A stretch of 64,000 nt of DNA. Source: Algibacter_G agarivorans. GTDB taxonomy: Bacteria; Bacteroidota; Bacteroidia; Flavobacteriales; Flavobacteriaceae. The position numbers were made by a program, and so were the translations under genes. The notes below the pieces were generated by a model. That model saw nothing but the letters and a program-made list of their open reading frames with translations. It ran no database searches and was not told where the DNA came from. This document shows positions 43,988 through 52,600 of the stretch, one piece after another. The stretch is taken from the NCBI RefSeq assembly GCF_039543245.1, contig NZ_BAABJJ010000027.1:6747-70746 (forward strand), given 5' to 3'. Within the stretch, counting starts at the first letter, position 1, and every line of letters starts with the position of its first letter.

Positions 43988-45030
43988 TGCAAGCAAAATT
44001 TAAAAGACCATATCGATTTGCGATAAAAACATCGCTTTATATAACTTTATATATAACGCTCTTAATGAGTGTTTTTTTATACTATTTCTATGTCTTTAAA
44101 TGGTTTCAAGTACTAGGCCTTTCAGCTAGTGTATTTGTGTTCTCGTTTCTAATTATTCAATTCAGCGTAGAACGTTTTATATATAAACGTGTTAAAAAGA
44201 TTTATGACGATTTAACACTTTTAGAATCGGCAAATTTAAGAAAGGGGCCTATTACTACAGATATGCAAACATTAACCCAAGAGATAGATAAATTTGCTCG
44301 CGACAAAAAAATTGAAATAGAAACCCTTAAAGTTAGAGAAGAATATAGAAAAGAGTTTTTGGGCAATATTTCACATGAATTAAAAACACCATTATTTACC
44401 GTTCAAGGGTATATTCTAACCTTGTTAGATGGAGCAATGAACGACAAAAATATTAGAGAAAAATATTTAGAAAGAGCAAGCAAAGGCATAGAAAGACTCG
44501 GTTATATTGTTAAGGATTTAGACATGATAACCAAATTAGAAGTTGGCGATCTAAGTTTAAATTTAGAAGTGTTCAATATAGTGGAGTTGGTAAGAAATGT
44601 TTTTGATATGCTAGAAATGAAAGCGGCCAAAAAAAGAATAACGCTTATATTCGATACCGACTACGCCAATCCTATAATGGTTAAAGCCGATAAGGAGCGT
44701 ATACAACAGGTACTAGTGAATTTAATTGTAAATTCAATAAAATACGGAAACGAAAATGGGACTACCGAGGTAAGCATAGAAAACCTTATAAAAAATAAGG
44801 TAATTGTTAGAGTGACCGATAATGGAGAGGGTATTGAAAAAAGATATTTACCGCGTATATTCGAGCGATTTTTTAGAGTGGATAAAAGTGGCTCTAGAAA
44901 AGAAGGCGGATCTGGTTTAGGCTTAGCAATAGTTAAACATATTATTGAAGCTCATGACGAAAGAATATATGTGGAAAGCGAACTTAACGTAGGTAGCGAA
45001 TTTTCATTTACCTTAGAAAAGGCTAAATAA
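43987..45030 (+). CDS. PhoR-like sensor histidine kinase
   Basis: A 347-residue membrane kinase with two transmembrane helices (about 13-35 and 40-60) and almost no periplasmic loop between them, so it probably senses within the membrane or through a partner. It has no PAS domain. The phospho-acceptor is H130 in GNISHELKTPLFTVQGY. The ATPase has the N box in LVNLIVNSIKYGNENG, the G1 box in RVTDNGEGIEKRYLPRIFER, and GSGLGLAIVKHIIEAH. It overlaps the response regulator by 1 bp and the convergent glycosyltransferase gene by 18 bp. Confidence 0.93.
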   Translation: MQAKFKRPYRFAIKTSLYITLYITLLMSVFLYYFYVFKWFQVLGLSASVFVFSFLIIQFSVERFIYKRVKKIYDDLTLLESANLRKGPITTDMQTLTQEIDKFARDKKIEIETLKVREEYRKEFLGNISHELKTPLFTVQGYILTLLDGAMNDKNIREKYLERASKGIERLGYIVKDLDMITKLEVGDLSLNLEVFNIVELVRNVFDMLEMKAAKKRITLIFDTDYANPIMVKADKERIQQVLVNLIVNSIKYGNENGTTEVSIENLIKNKVIVRVTDNGEGIEKRYLPRIFERFFRVDKSGSRKEGGSGLGLAIVKHIIEAHDERIYVESELNVGSEFSFTLEKAK

Positions 45031-46059
45031 GTCTTTGTAATCTACTTCAAAATCAAACGATTTTAAACCATTATAAGCTGGAATTTCATCTAATTTTTTT
45101 AATGTAAAATCATCTTGTTTACAACTGGGTACTAAATTCTTTTTAGACAATCTTTTAGCCAAATATTCCTGTTCAAATTGCCCTGGCGTTGGTATAAAAA
45201 AAGCTTTTTTATTAAGTTTAGCTAAGTCCATAACCGTGGTGTAGCCAGATCTCGAGATTATTAAAGTACTTTCGTTTATTGATTTTTCTAATAAACTAGA
45301 GGTCATAAAATTATAAACAGACATATGTTCATTAACCTGAATAGTTTGCTCGTTTTCCATGATGCCCTTTACAAAAATCACTTTTCCGGTATAGTCCTTT
45401 AATTCTCGTAATAGGGTTTCTTCAAGAAAAGTCCGTTGTGGTTCGGGACCTGAAATTAGAACCATTAAATCGTTTTTAATTTCAGAATCGGTTTTAGTAA
45501 ATCGACTTAGCGGGCCAATATATTTTGTAGGAATCTCAATAGATGTAGCATGACCTAATTTTCCACTTAAATTAATCGCTCCTTCCATATCAGGAACCCA
45601 ACATGCATCAAATTTTTTGATAATGTTTTGATGTATTTTGGTGCTTAGCCAAGTGGTGCTGCCACTCAAAACATGTAATTGATGCGTTATAAATACAGAC
45701 GGTACTTTTTTACTTCGCACACCCAATCGGTTATCCGAAATTATACCAGCAATATCATGATGTTCTAAAATAGATTTAACCGCTTGTTTCTCCGCATTAA
45801 TAGCCTTTAAAAGCTTTGGCGAATCTTTAAGGAGCTTTATTTTTAAATGTTTACCGTTTTTAGCATAAGTTACATTATAAGAAGGCAATTCAATAGACAG
45901 AAGGTTAGGAAATTCTTTTTGAAGTAGCGTTAAAGCAACCCCATCACTCGCAATAACGGGCATAAAGCCTTCCATGATCAACGCTTTGATAATAGGAATG
46001 CATCTAGCAGCATGTCCAAGTCCCCAATTTAGTGGTGCAACTAAAATTTGTTTCTTCAT
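45013..46059 (-). CDS. MurG-like (GT28-type) glycosyltransferase family protein
   Basis: A 348-residue GT-B fold protein. The N-terminal loop VAPLNWGLGHAARCIPIIKAL binds the acceptor side as in MurG and UDP-glucuronosyltransferase families. The C-terminal donor-binding part has VLISGPEPQRTFLEETLL, STLIISRSGYTTVMDLAKLN and PTPGQFEQEYLAKRL. There is no signal peptide. The substrate is unknown. Its 3' end overlaps the kinase gene by 18 bp. Confidence 0.9.
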   Translation of the reverse strand: MKKQILVAPLNWGLGHAARCIPIIKALIMEGFMPVIASDGVALTLLQKEFPNLLSIELPSYNVTYAKNGKHLKIKLLKDSPKLLKAINAEKQAVKSILEHHDIAGIISDNRLGVRSKKVPSVFITHQLHVLSGSTTWLSTKIHQNIIKKFDACWVPDMEGAINLSGKLGHATSIEIPTKYIGPLSRFTKTDSEIKNDLMVLISGPEPQRTFLEETLLRELKDYTGKVIFVKGIMENEQTIQVNEHMSVYNFMTSSLLEKSINESTLIISRSGYTTVMDLAKLNKKAFFIPTPGQFEQEYLAKRLSKKNLVPSCKQDDFTLKKLDEIPAYNGLKSFDFEVDYKDLFSLF

Positions 46060-46072
46060 GTTTAATAATTAT

Positions 46073-46160
46073 GGCGTGCCCCAAAAGGGGCGGGCTTTCA
46101 CTGCTCGCTTCCCGAGAAAAATCGGGAGAGCTCAAACAAGCCGTTCAATCCCTCACGCAC
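46073..46160. repeat. GC-rich dispersed intergenic element with GCGTG/CACGC ends and inner hairpins
   Basis: The element runs from GGCGTGCCCC to CAATCCCTCACGCAC; its ends GCGTG and CACGC are inverted. Inside are two perfect hairpins, GCCCC-AAAA-GGGGC (46078-46091) and TCCCGA-GAAAAA-TCGGGA (46110-46127). It is much richer in GC than its surroundings and holds no credible ORF. From memory, elements of this type (CGGGCTTTC...CAATCCCTCACGCA) recur between genes in flavobacterial genomes. Confidence 0.65.
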
Positions 46161-46222
46161 TTTTTTGCTAATTTCAAAGATAAGGATATTAAGGCTCGGG
46201 TATATTTGCTTAATAATAATAA

Positions 46223-46249
46223 ATTCCCCGAAATTATTTCTCGGGGTTT
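46223..46249. repeat. CCCCGA/TCGGGG hairpin
   Basis: CCCCGA (46226-46231) pairs with TCGGGG (46241-46246) and is followed by a short T-run. It looks like a terminator, but no gene ends here: the flanking genes are divergent. It more likely belongs to the repeat cluster. Confidence 0.5.
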
Positions 46250-46260
46250 CAGTTGAAATT

Positions 46261-46285
46261 GTCATTCCCGTAAAAACGGGAATCT
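46261..46285 (+). repeat. GTCAT-type palindromic repeat
   Basis: GTCATTCCCGT-AAA-AACGGGAATCT forms a perfect 8-bp stem. It is the best copy of the family seen at 3357, 25657 and 28281. Another hairpin, AGAGAATTT/AAATTCTCT, follows at 46291-46317, within the region that must hold the trmB promoter and leader. Confidence 0.65.
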
Positions 46286-46362
46286 AAATTAGAGAATTTT
46301 GTTTCAAGAAATTCTCTACTTTTACCAAAAATAAAGTAGTAACAAGAAATAGTTAATAAACT

Positions 46363-47037
46363 TTGGGAAGCAAAAATAAACTTAGAAGATTCAAAGAAAA
46401 TGAAACCTTCGCGAACGTATTTCAACCAACTAGAGACGGGTTGGTTAATTCAAATTTCAACTTAAAAGGGAATTGGAGAACACAGGTTTTTAAAAACGAT
46501 AAGCCTTTAGTGTTGGAATTAGGCTGTGGTAAAGGTGAATATTCCGTAGCCTTAGCGAAAAAATATCCTAATAAAAATTTTATTGGAATAGACATAAAAG
46601 GAGCGCGTTTTTGGCGAGGTGCTAAAACAGCAATTGAGGAAAATATCCCGAACGTTGCATTTCTGCGTACCCAAATAGAATTAATAGACCATGCATTTGC
46701 CGAAAATGAGGTGGATGAAATCTGGATAACCTTCCCAGACCCTCAAATAAAATATAAACGTACCAAACATAGAATGACCAATGCGGAATTCTTAAAACGC
46801 TACAAACAAATATTAAAACCAGAAGGCGTTGTAAATTTAAAAACCGATAGTGAGTTTATGCACGGTTACACGCTTGGTCTATTACATGGTGCAGGACATG
46901 AAGTGCTTTATGCTAACCACAATGTTTATAAACAGGAAGGTAGCCCCGAAGAAGTGACAAGCATTCAAACCTTTTATGAATCTCAATACCTAGAGCAAAA
47001 TAAACCAATTACGTATATTAGGTTCAAAATAAAATAA
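46363..47037 (+). CDS. trmB: tRNA (guanine-N7)-methyltransferase
   Basis: Methylates G46 of tRNA using S-adenosylmethionine; 224 residues. It starts at a TTG (MGSKNKLRRFKEN), the conserved N terminus of the flavobacterial family; there is no in-frame ATG alternative nearby. The SAM motif is VLELGCGKGEYSVALA, and the catalytic region ITFPDPQIKYKRTKHRM matches the family's FPDPW-K block, with Gln replacing the usual Trp. It begins a three-gene run with LysE-type and MGMT-like genes (2-bp gaps). Confidence 0.94.
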   Translation: MGSKNKLRRFKENETFANVFQPTRDGLVNSNFNLKGNWRTQVFKNDKPLVLELGCGKGEYSVALAKKYPNKNFIGIDIKGARFWRGAKTAIEENIPNVAFLRTQIELIDHAFAENEVDEIWITFPDPQIKYKRTKHRMTNAEFLKRYKQILKPEGVVNLKTDSEFMHGYTLGLLHGAGHEVLYANHNVYKQEGSPEEVTSIQTFYESQYLEQNKPITYIRFKIK

Positions 47038-47039
47038 TA

Positions 47040-47669
47040 GTGGATATTACATTAGTCTTTATTCTAGGGTTGTTTTTAGCACTTGTTGGGGTTATTCCGC
47101 CAGGGTTATTAAATATGACAGCAGCCAAAATAAGTTTAAAAGAAGGTCATGTTAGAGGCATTATGTTTTCAATAGGGGTTTGCGTTATTGTTTTAGTACA
47201 AACCTATGTAGCCGCTATTTTTGCGCGTTATTTAAGTAAACATTCAGAGGTTATAGATGTTTTGCAACGTGTAGCTTTCGTTATTTTTATTTTAATAACC
47301 GTTTATTTTTTATTTATAGCCAAACCGCAACCAAAGCAACAAATCGAACCCAAAATTAAAAGTAAGCATAGTCGTTTTTTTCAAGGTGTTTTTTTGTCGG
47401 CTATTAATGTGTTTCCTATACCTTACCAGGCCTATATGACTATTACTTTAGCGTCATACGGTTGGATGACCTTAGACCAATTTAATATTATATCCTATGT
47501 GTCTGGTGCTGCTACAGGAACTTTTGTAATGCTATATATGTATATTTTCTTTTTCGATAAGATAAAAAGTAAAACATTGACTTCGCAAAAGAATATGAAT
47601 AGAATCATCGGTGGCATCACTGGGGTTATATCTATAGTGACTTTAATTAACATCATTAAAGATTTCTAA
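47040..47669 (+). CDS. LysE/RhtB-family exporter
   Basis: A 209-residue inner-membrane protein with about six helices, starting at GTG (47040), 2 bp after trmB. The N-terminal FLALVGVIPPGLLNMTAAKI is the family's conserved first helix. Members export amino acids such as lysine or homoserine or other small metabolites; the substrate is unknown here. Confidence 0.88.
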   Translation: MDITLVFILGLFLALVGVIPPGLLNMTAAKISLKEGHVRGIMFSIGVCVIVLVQTYVAAIFARYLSKHSEVIDVLQRVAFVIFILITVYFLFIAKPQPKQQIEPKIKSKHSRFFQGVFLSAINVFPIPYQAYMTITLASYGWMTLDQFNIISYVSGAATGTFVMLYMYIFFFDKIKSKTLTSQKNMNRIIGGITGVISIVTLINIIKDF

Positions 47670-47671
47670 CA

Positions 47672-48001
47672 ATGAAATCTGAAACACTTCATTTTTTTGA
47701 TAGAGTTTACGAAATCGCAAAGCTAATTCCTTATGGCAGAGTTACCAGTTATGGTGCTATAGCAAAGTATTTAGGCGCAGCCAGAAGTTCACGTGTGGTG
47801 GGTTATGCTATGAATGGTTCGCATGGAAAAGATGTACCAGCACATCGTGTTGTAAACCGAAAGGGGTTATTAACGGGAAAACATCATTTTGATGGCACAA
47901 ACCTCATGCAACAGCTTTTAGAAAGTGAAGGGATTATCGTTATTGAAAATCAAATTCAGGATTTAGAAACCGTGTATTGGGACCCTTCAAAGGAATTGTA
48001 A
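47672..48001 (+). CDS. MGMT-family (alkyltransferase-like) protein lacking the catalytic cysteine
   Basis: A 109-residue homologue of the C-terminal domain of O6-alkylguanine-DNA alkyltransferase. The PCHRV active-site motif reads P56-A57-H58-R59-V60, so the alkyl acceptor Cys is Ala. DNA-binding elements are kept (IPYGRVTSYGAIAKYLG, SSRVVGYAMNG with the Arg finger). Alkyltransferase-like proteins bind alkylated bases and recruit excision repair; this is the likely role. It cannot repair by direct transfer. Last of the trmB run. Confidence 0.9.
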   Translation: MKSETLHFFDRVYEIAKLIPYGRVTSYGAIAKYLGAARSSRVVGYAMNGSHGKDVPAHRVVNRKGLLTGKHHFDGTNLMQQLLESEGIIVIENQIQDLETVYWDPSKEL

Positions 48002-48080
48002 ATAGTTCCTATTTTATGTAAGATTTACACATAATTACAAATCCACCTCTATAATTCAACCCAATAACATCATAGTAAAA

Positions 48081-48110
48081 ACTTCTAGCAACTAGCTTCT
48101 ATCTTCCAGC
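48081..48110. repeat. Short low-complexity CTAGC/TTCTA repeat
   Basis: ACTTCTAGCAACTAGCTTCT and ATCTTCCAGC words follow each other in the gap before the Mrp gene. This is another case of the short-word intergenic pattern seen at 26890 and 39566. There is no ORF. Confidence 0.35.
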
Positions 48111-48119
48111 TTTATTGTA

Positions 48120-48128
48120 TATATTTGC
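48120..48128 (+). promoter_or_regulatory. Promoter -7 box of the Mrp gene
   Basis: TATATTTGC fits TAnnTTTGC, 27 bp before the ATG at 48155. Confidence 0.6.
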
Positions 48129-48154
48129 CTTTAGAATGATTCTTAATAAAAGAA

Positions 48155-49291
48155 ATGAAACTTAATAAACAAGATATATTAAAAGCGCTTGAAAGTATTA
48201 CTGTTCCTGGTGAAGGGCAAAATATGGTAGAAAGCGGAGCGGTTAAAAACGTCATCACTTTTGGCGATGAGGTTATTGTAGATATCACAATACAGAACCC
48301 AAGCTTGCAAGCTAAAAAACGTACAGAAGTTGATATACTTAAAACTATTCATGAGCAGGTTTATGAAAAGGCTAAAATAACAGTTAATGTAAAAGTTGAA
48401 GCACCTGAAAAACCAAAAGCTAATGTTATAAAAGGAAAGCCTGTTCCTGGTCTTCGAAATATAATTGCTATAGCATCAGGTAAAGGGGGTGTTGGAAAAT
48501 CTACAGTTACTGCAAATCTTGCCGTTACTTTAGCAAAAATGGGCTTTAAAGTGGGGGTTTTAGATGCCGATATTTATGGGCCATCTATTCCAATAATGTT
48601 TGATGTGGTAGCCGAAAAACCTTTAGCGGTAAACATTGATGGGAAATCTAAAATGAAACCTGTAGAGAACTATGGGGTTAAAATATTGTCTATCGGGTTT
48701 TTTACACAACCTGATCAAGCGGTAGTTTGGAGAGGACCAATGGCTGCAAAAGCATTAAATCAAATGATTTTTGATGCACATTGGGGCGAACTTGATTTCT
48801 TATTACTCGATTTGCCTCCTGGAACTGGCGATATTCATTTAAGTATTATGCAATCTTTACCAATAACGGGAGCAGTTGTGGTTAGCACGCCTCAAAATGT
48901 GGCACTGGCTGATGCTAAAAAAGGTGTGTCCATGTTTCAGCAAGAAAGTATAAATGTTCCTGTTTTAGGAATTATAGAAAATATGGCGTATTTTACTCCT
49001 GCCGAATTACCAGATAATAAATATTTTATCTTTGGAAAAGAAGGCGCTAAAAACCTTGCAGATGATTTAAAAGTGCCATTTTTAGGTGAATTACCATTAG
49101 TGCAAAGTATAAGAGAAGCTGGGGATGTTGGTCGTCCGGCAGCATTACAAACAGCAACACCATTAGAAAAGGCTTTTGAGGAAATAACTCAAAATGTAGT
49201 TCAAGAAGTTGTAAGACGAAATGACGATTTACCACCTACCGAAGCCATTAAAATTACAACTATGGCAGGTTGTGCAGCAGTAAAAAAATAA
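48155..49291 (+). CDS. mrp: Mrp/NBP35-family Fe-S carrier ATPase
   Basis: A 378-residue P-loop ATPase that binds and transfers Fe-S clusters. The N-terminal MIP18/DUF59-like domain is about 1-85 (ILKALESITVPGEGQNMVE). The deviant Walker A is SGKGGVGKS (108-116), switch and Walker B-like motifs are in GVLDADIYGPSIP and LLLDLPPGTGDIHLS. The cluster-binding CxxC of many Mrp proteins is not evident; only a C-terminal Cys (AGCAAVKK) is seen. It forms an operon with the NfuA-like gene 3 bp downstream. Confidence 0.94.
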   Translation: MKLNKQDILKALESITVPGEGQNMVESGAVKNVITFGDEVIVDITIQNPSLQAKKRTEVDILKTIHEQVYEKAKITVNVKVEAPEKPKANVIKGKPVPGLRNIIAIASGKGGVGKSTVTANLAVTLAKMGFKVGVLDADIYGPSIPIMFDVVAEKPLAVNIDGKSKMKPVENYGVKILSIGFFTQPDQAVVWRGPMAAKALNQMIFDAHWGELDFLLLDLPPGTGDIHLSIMQSLPITGAVVVSTPQNVALADAKKGVSMFQQESINVPVLGIIENMAYFTPAELPDNKYFIFGKEGAKNLADDLKVPFLGELPLVQSIREAGDVGRPAALQTATPLEKAFEEITQNVVQEVVRRNDDLPPTEAIKITTMAGCAAVKK

Positions 49292-49294
49292 TAG

Positions 49295-49537
49295 ATGACT
49301 TCAGAAGAACTAAGATTAAATGTAGAAAAAGCGTTAGACGAAATCCGTCCGTTTTTACAAAGTGATGGTGGTGATATATCTTTATTGTCTATTGAAAATG
49401 ATAATCTAGTTAAGGTGCAACTTCAAGGTGCCTGTGTAGGTTGTAGTGTCAATCAAATGACACTTAAATCTGGTGTAGAAATGACTATAAAAAAATATGC
49501 ACCACAAATAGAACAGGTTATTAATATTGATGCATAA
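49295..49537 (+). CDS. NifU C-terminal-domain (Nfu-type) Fe-S carrier
   Basis: An 80-residue single-domain Nfu protein with the cluster-binding motif C47-V-G-C50 in GACVGCSVNQMTLKSG, and the opening VEKALDEIRPFLQSDGGDI is classical. It passes [4Fe-4S] clusters to target enzymes. It follows mrp by 3 bp. It has nothing to do with nitrogen fixation here. Both genes may serve the Fe-S-rich enzymes downstream. Confidence 0.94.
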   Translation: MTSEELRLNVEKALDEIRPFLQSDGGDISLLSIENDNLVKVQLQGACVGCSVNQMTLKSGVEMTIKKYAPQIEQVINIDA

Positions 49538-49598
49538 ACTAGAAGTTCACTTCATAGCAATTTCTTTGGTTAAATAAGAATTAACCAAATTATTAATA

Positions 49599-49645
49599 AA
49601 AATCATTCCCCATGCTGTATTCATAGCATAGAGAATGATTTTTGT
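49599..49645. terminator. Terminator between the Nfu gene and the PFOR gene
   Basis: AATCATTC (49601-49608) and GAATGATT (49633-49640) form the stem with an inner CATGCT/AGCATA pairing, then TTTTT. A second perfect hairpin TTGGTTAA/TTAACCAA at 49566-49588 comes before it. Both lie between convergent genes. Confidence 0.8.
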
Positions 49646-49669
49646 TTAAACAAAGTTTCTTAAAGAATA

Positions 49670-52600
49670 TTACATATCTCTATAAAGCTCTAGACGTTCC
49701 CATTTAGAATTAACTTCAGTTTGAGCTTGTTCAAGAAGTTGAGCCCCTAGTTCTGCATCGTCTTTCACAACTCTAGTAAATCGTGTTTCATTGTACATAA
49801 AGTCTTTTAGAGGAATTGAAGGCGCTTTAGAGTCTAATTTAAACTTCTTGCCTTTTGGCTTAGAAGGGTTAAATCTAAATAATGGCCAATAGCCACTTTC
49901 TACCGCTTTTTCTTGTTGTGAAGCGCCATCTGCTAGATCATACCCATGTTCTCCACAATGGGAGTACGCAATTATTATTGATGGTCCGGGATATGCTTCA
50001 GCCTCTTCAATAGCCTTAAGCGTTTGAAGGTCTTTGGCTCCTATGGCGATTTGAGCAACATAAACATTTTCATAAGAAACGGCCTGTAACGCTAAACTCT
50101 TCTTGCTAGTTCGTTTACCAGAAACCGAGAATTTCGCACTTGCTCCTAATGGTGTAGCTTTAGATGTTTGTCCGCCAGTGTTCGAATACACTTCGGTGTC
50201 CAATACCATAATGTTGATATCCTCACCTGTAGCTAAGATGTGATCTACACCGCCATATCCAATATCGTATGCCCAACCATCTCCACCTAAAATCCACACT
50301 GATTTTTTACGTAGATATTCAGTGAGTTGAGATAATTTTTTTGCTTTATCATTATTGATATTAGCTAGTTTGATTTTTAATTTATCTAAGTTTTTGAAGT
50401 TTTCCGCTTTTTCAGTTTCCGTTTTTTCAGGATTATTCAATATAGCATCCACGAAATCAGTTCCAATTTCATTTTTAATTGATTTAAGTAAGTTTACGGC
50501 AATTTCTTGTTTCTTACTTAATGCTAATTTCATCCCTAAACCAAATTCGGCATTGTCTTCAAATAAAGAATTAGCCCAAGCAGGACCGCGTCCAAATTCA
50601 TTGGTTTTATATGGTGTTGTTGGTAAATTACCCCCATAAATTGAAGAGCATCCAGTTGCATTTGCAATCAATATACTATCTCCATAAAGTTGTGTTAGTA
50701 ATTTAATATATGGTGTTTCACCACAACCAGAACACGCCCCAGAGAATTCGAATAAAGGCTCTAGGAATTGAGATCCTTTTACGTTTGTTATTTGTAACTC
50801 CGTTCTATTATAATCAGGTAAACCAATAAAGTAATCCCAATTTACATCTTCTACTGTTTCCACTTCAAGCTTTTTATGCATATTAATAGCTTTAAAGTCG
50901 GGGTCTTCCTTGCTCACAGCAGGACAAACAGCAACACAAAGGTCGCAACCTGTACAGTCTTGAGGAGATACTTGTAGCACATAAGATTCTTCATCTTTAT
51001 TAAAAGGCCTACCCTTGGCAGAAACGGATTGTAATGTTGCTGGAGCGGATGTTAATTCATCATTTCTAACAACTTTTGCTCTAATGGCAGCATGCGGACA
51101 AATAGCAACACATTTATTACATTGTGTGCATAAATTTATATCATCCCAGACTGGAACCGTATCAGCAATACCACTTTTTTCGTATTGACTAGTTCCTGTT
51201 GGGAATGTGCCATCTACTGGGAATGCGCTTACAGGTAGTTCATCTCCAAATCCACCTAATATTTTTTCCAGTACTTCAGTAACAAAGCCATCTGGTGCAT
51301 TGTGCATGGCGGTTTCTAAATGCCTTTCGCTGGTAACTTCTTTTGGGTAATCTACTTGTTCAAGGTTAGCAAGAGAATTATCAACTGCCGTAAAATTCAT
51401 TTTAACTATGCTTTCTCCTTTATGAGAATAAGACTTTACAATGGCATCTTTAATGCGTTGGATAGCTTGCTCTTTTGGTAAAATACCTGAAATTGCAAAG
51501 AAGCAAGTTTGTAATACGGTATTTGTACGTTTGCCAAGATTGGATTCTGCTGCTACTTTCGTAGCATCAATCACATAGAAATTAGCTTCTTTATCAATAA
51601 TTTCTTTTTGAATTCGCTTTGGTAAATGATTCCAAATTTCATCTTTGGAATATGGTGAGTTTAACAAGAAGGTGCCTCCATGTTTTAAATCACCAACCAT
51701 ATTATACTTTTTAATAAACTTATATTGATGACTAGCAATAAAATCTGCTTTATCAATTAAGTATGAAGAGTATATTGGCTTTGGTCCAAAACGCAAGTGA
51801 GAAATGGTTTGAGCTCCTGCTTTTTTAGAGTCGTAAACAAAGTATCCTTGTACAAAATTATCCGTAGTGTCTCCAATAATTTTAATGGAGTTTTTATTAG
51901 CACCAACAGTACCATCAGATCCTAAACCGTAGAACATACAATTAATGGTATGACGTTCTATTGTAAAAGAATCGTCTATTGGTAAACTTGTAAAAGTAAC
52001 ATCGTCATTAATACCAACGGTAAAATGATTTTTTGGTTTGTTATCCAATAATTCGTCATAAACACCTTTAACCATTTGAGGCGTAAACTCTTTTGAGGAT
52101 AAACCATAGCGACCGCCAACAACAATTGGCATGTCTCTGTCGCTTTCGTTTAATGCGGTAATAACATCTTGGTATAGCGGTTCGCCAACACTTCCAGGTT
52201 CTTTAGTTCTGTCTAGAACTGCTATTTTTTTAACGGTTTCAGGCAACTCATTAACAAAGTGTTTAATCGAAAACGGTCTAAACAAACGCACAAATAATAC
52301 CCCTACTTTTTCGCCGTTTTTAACCATGGCTTCCACGGTTTCTCGAGCAGCTCCTTCGCCAGAACCCATGAGTATAATAACACGTTCTGCCTCTGGATGG
52401 CCTTCATAATAGAATAAACTATATCTACGACCAGTATGCTCATAGAATTCATTCATTGTTTCTTCAACAATACCTGGAACTTTTTCGTAAAATGTATTGG
52501 CGGCCTCTCTTGCTTGGAAGAATACATCTGGGTTTTGAGACGTGCCTCTAATCACTGGGTGGTCTGGATCTAGTGAGCGTTTTTTGTGCTCCATAATAGC

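Noticed and set aside
46223..46249. Terminator between the glycosyltransferase gene and trmB
   Set aside because: The flanking genes are divergent, so no transcript ends here. It is better explained as part of the repeat cluster.
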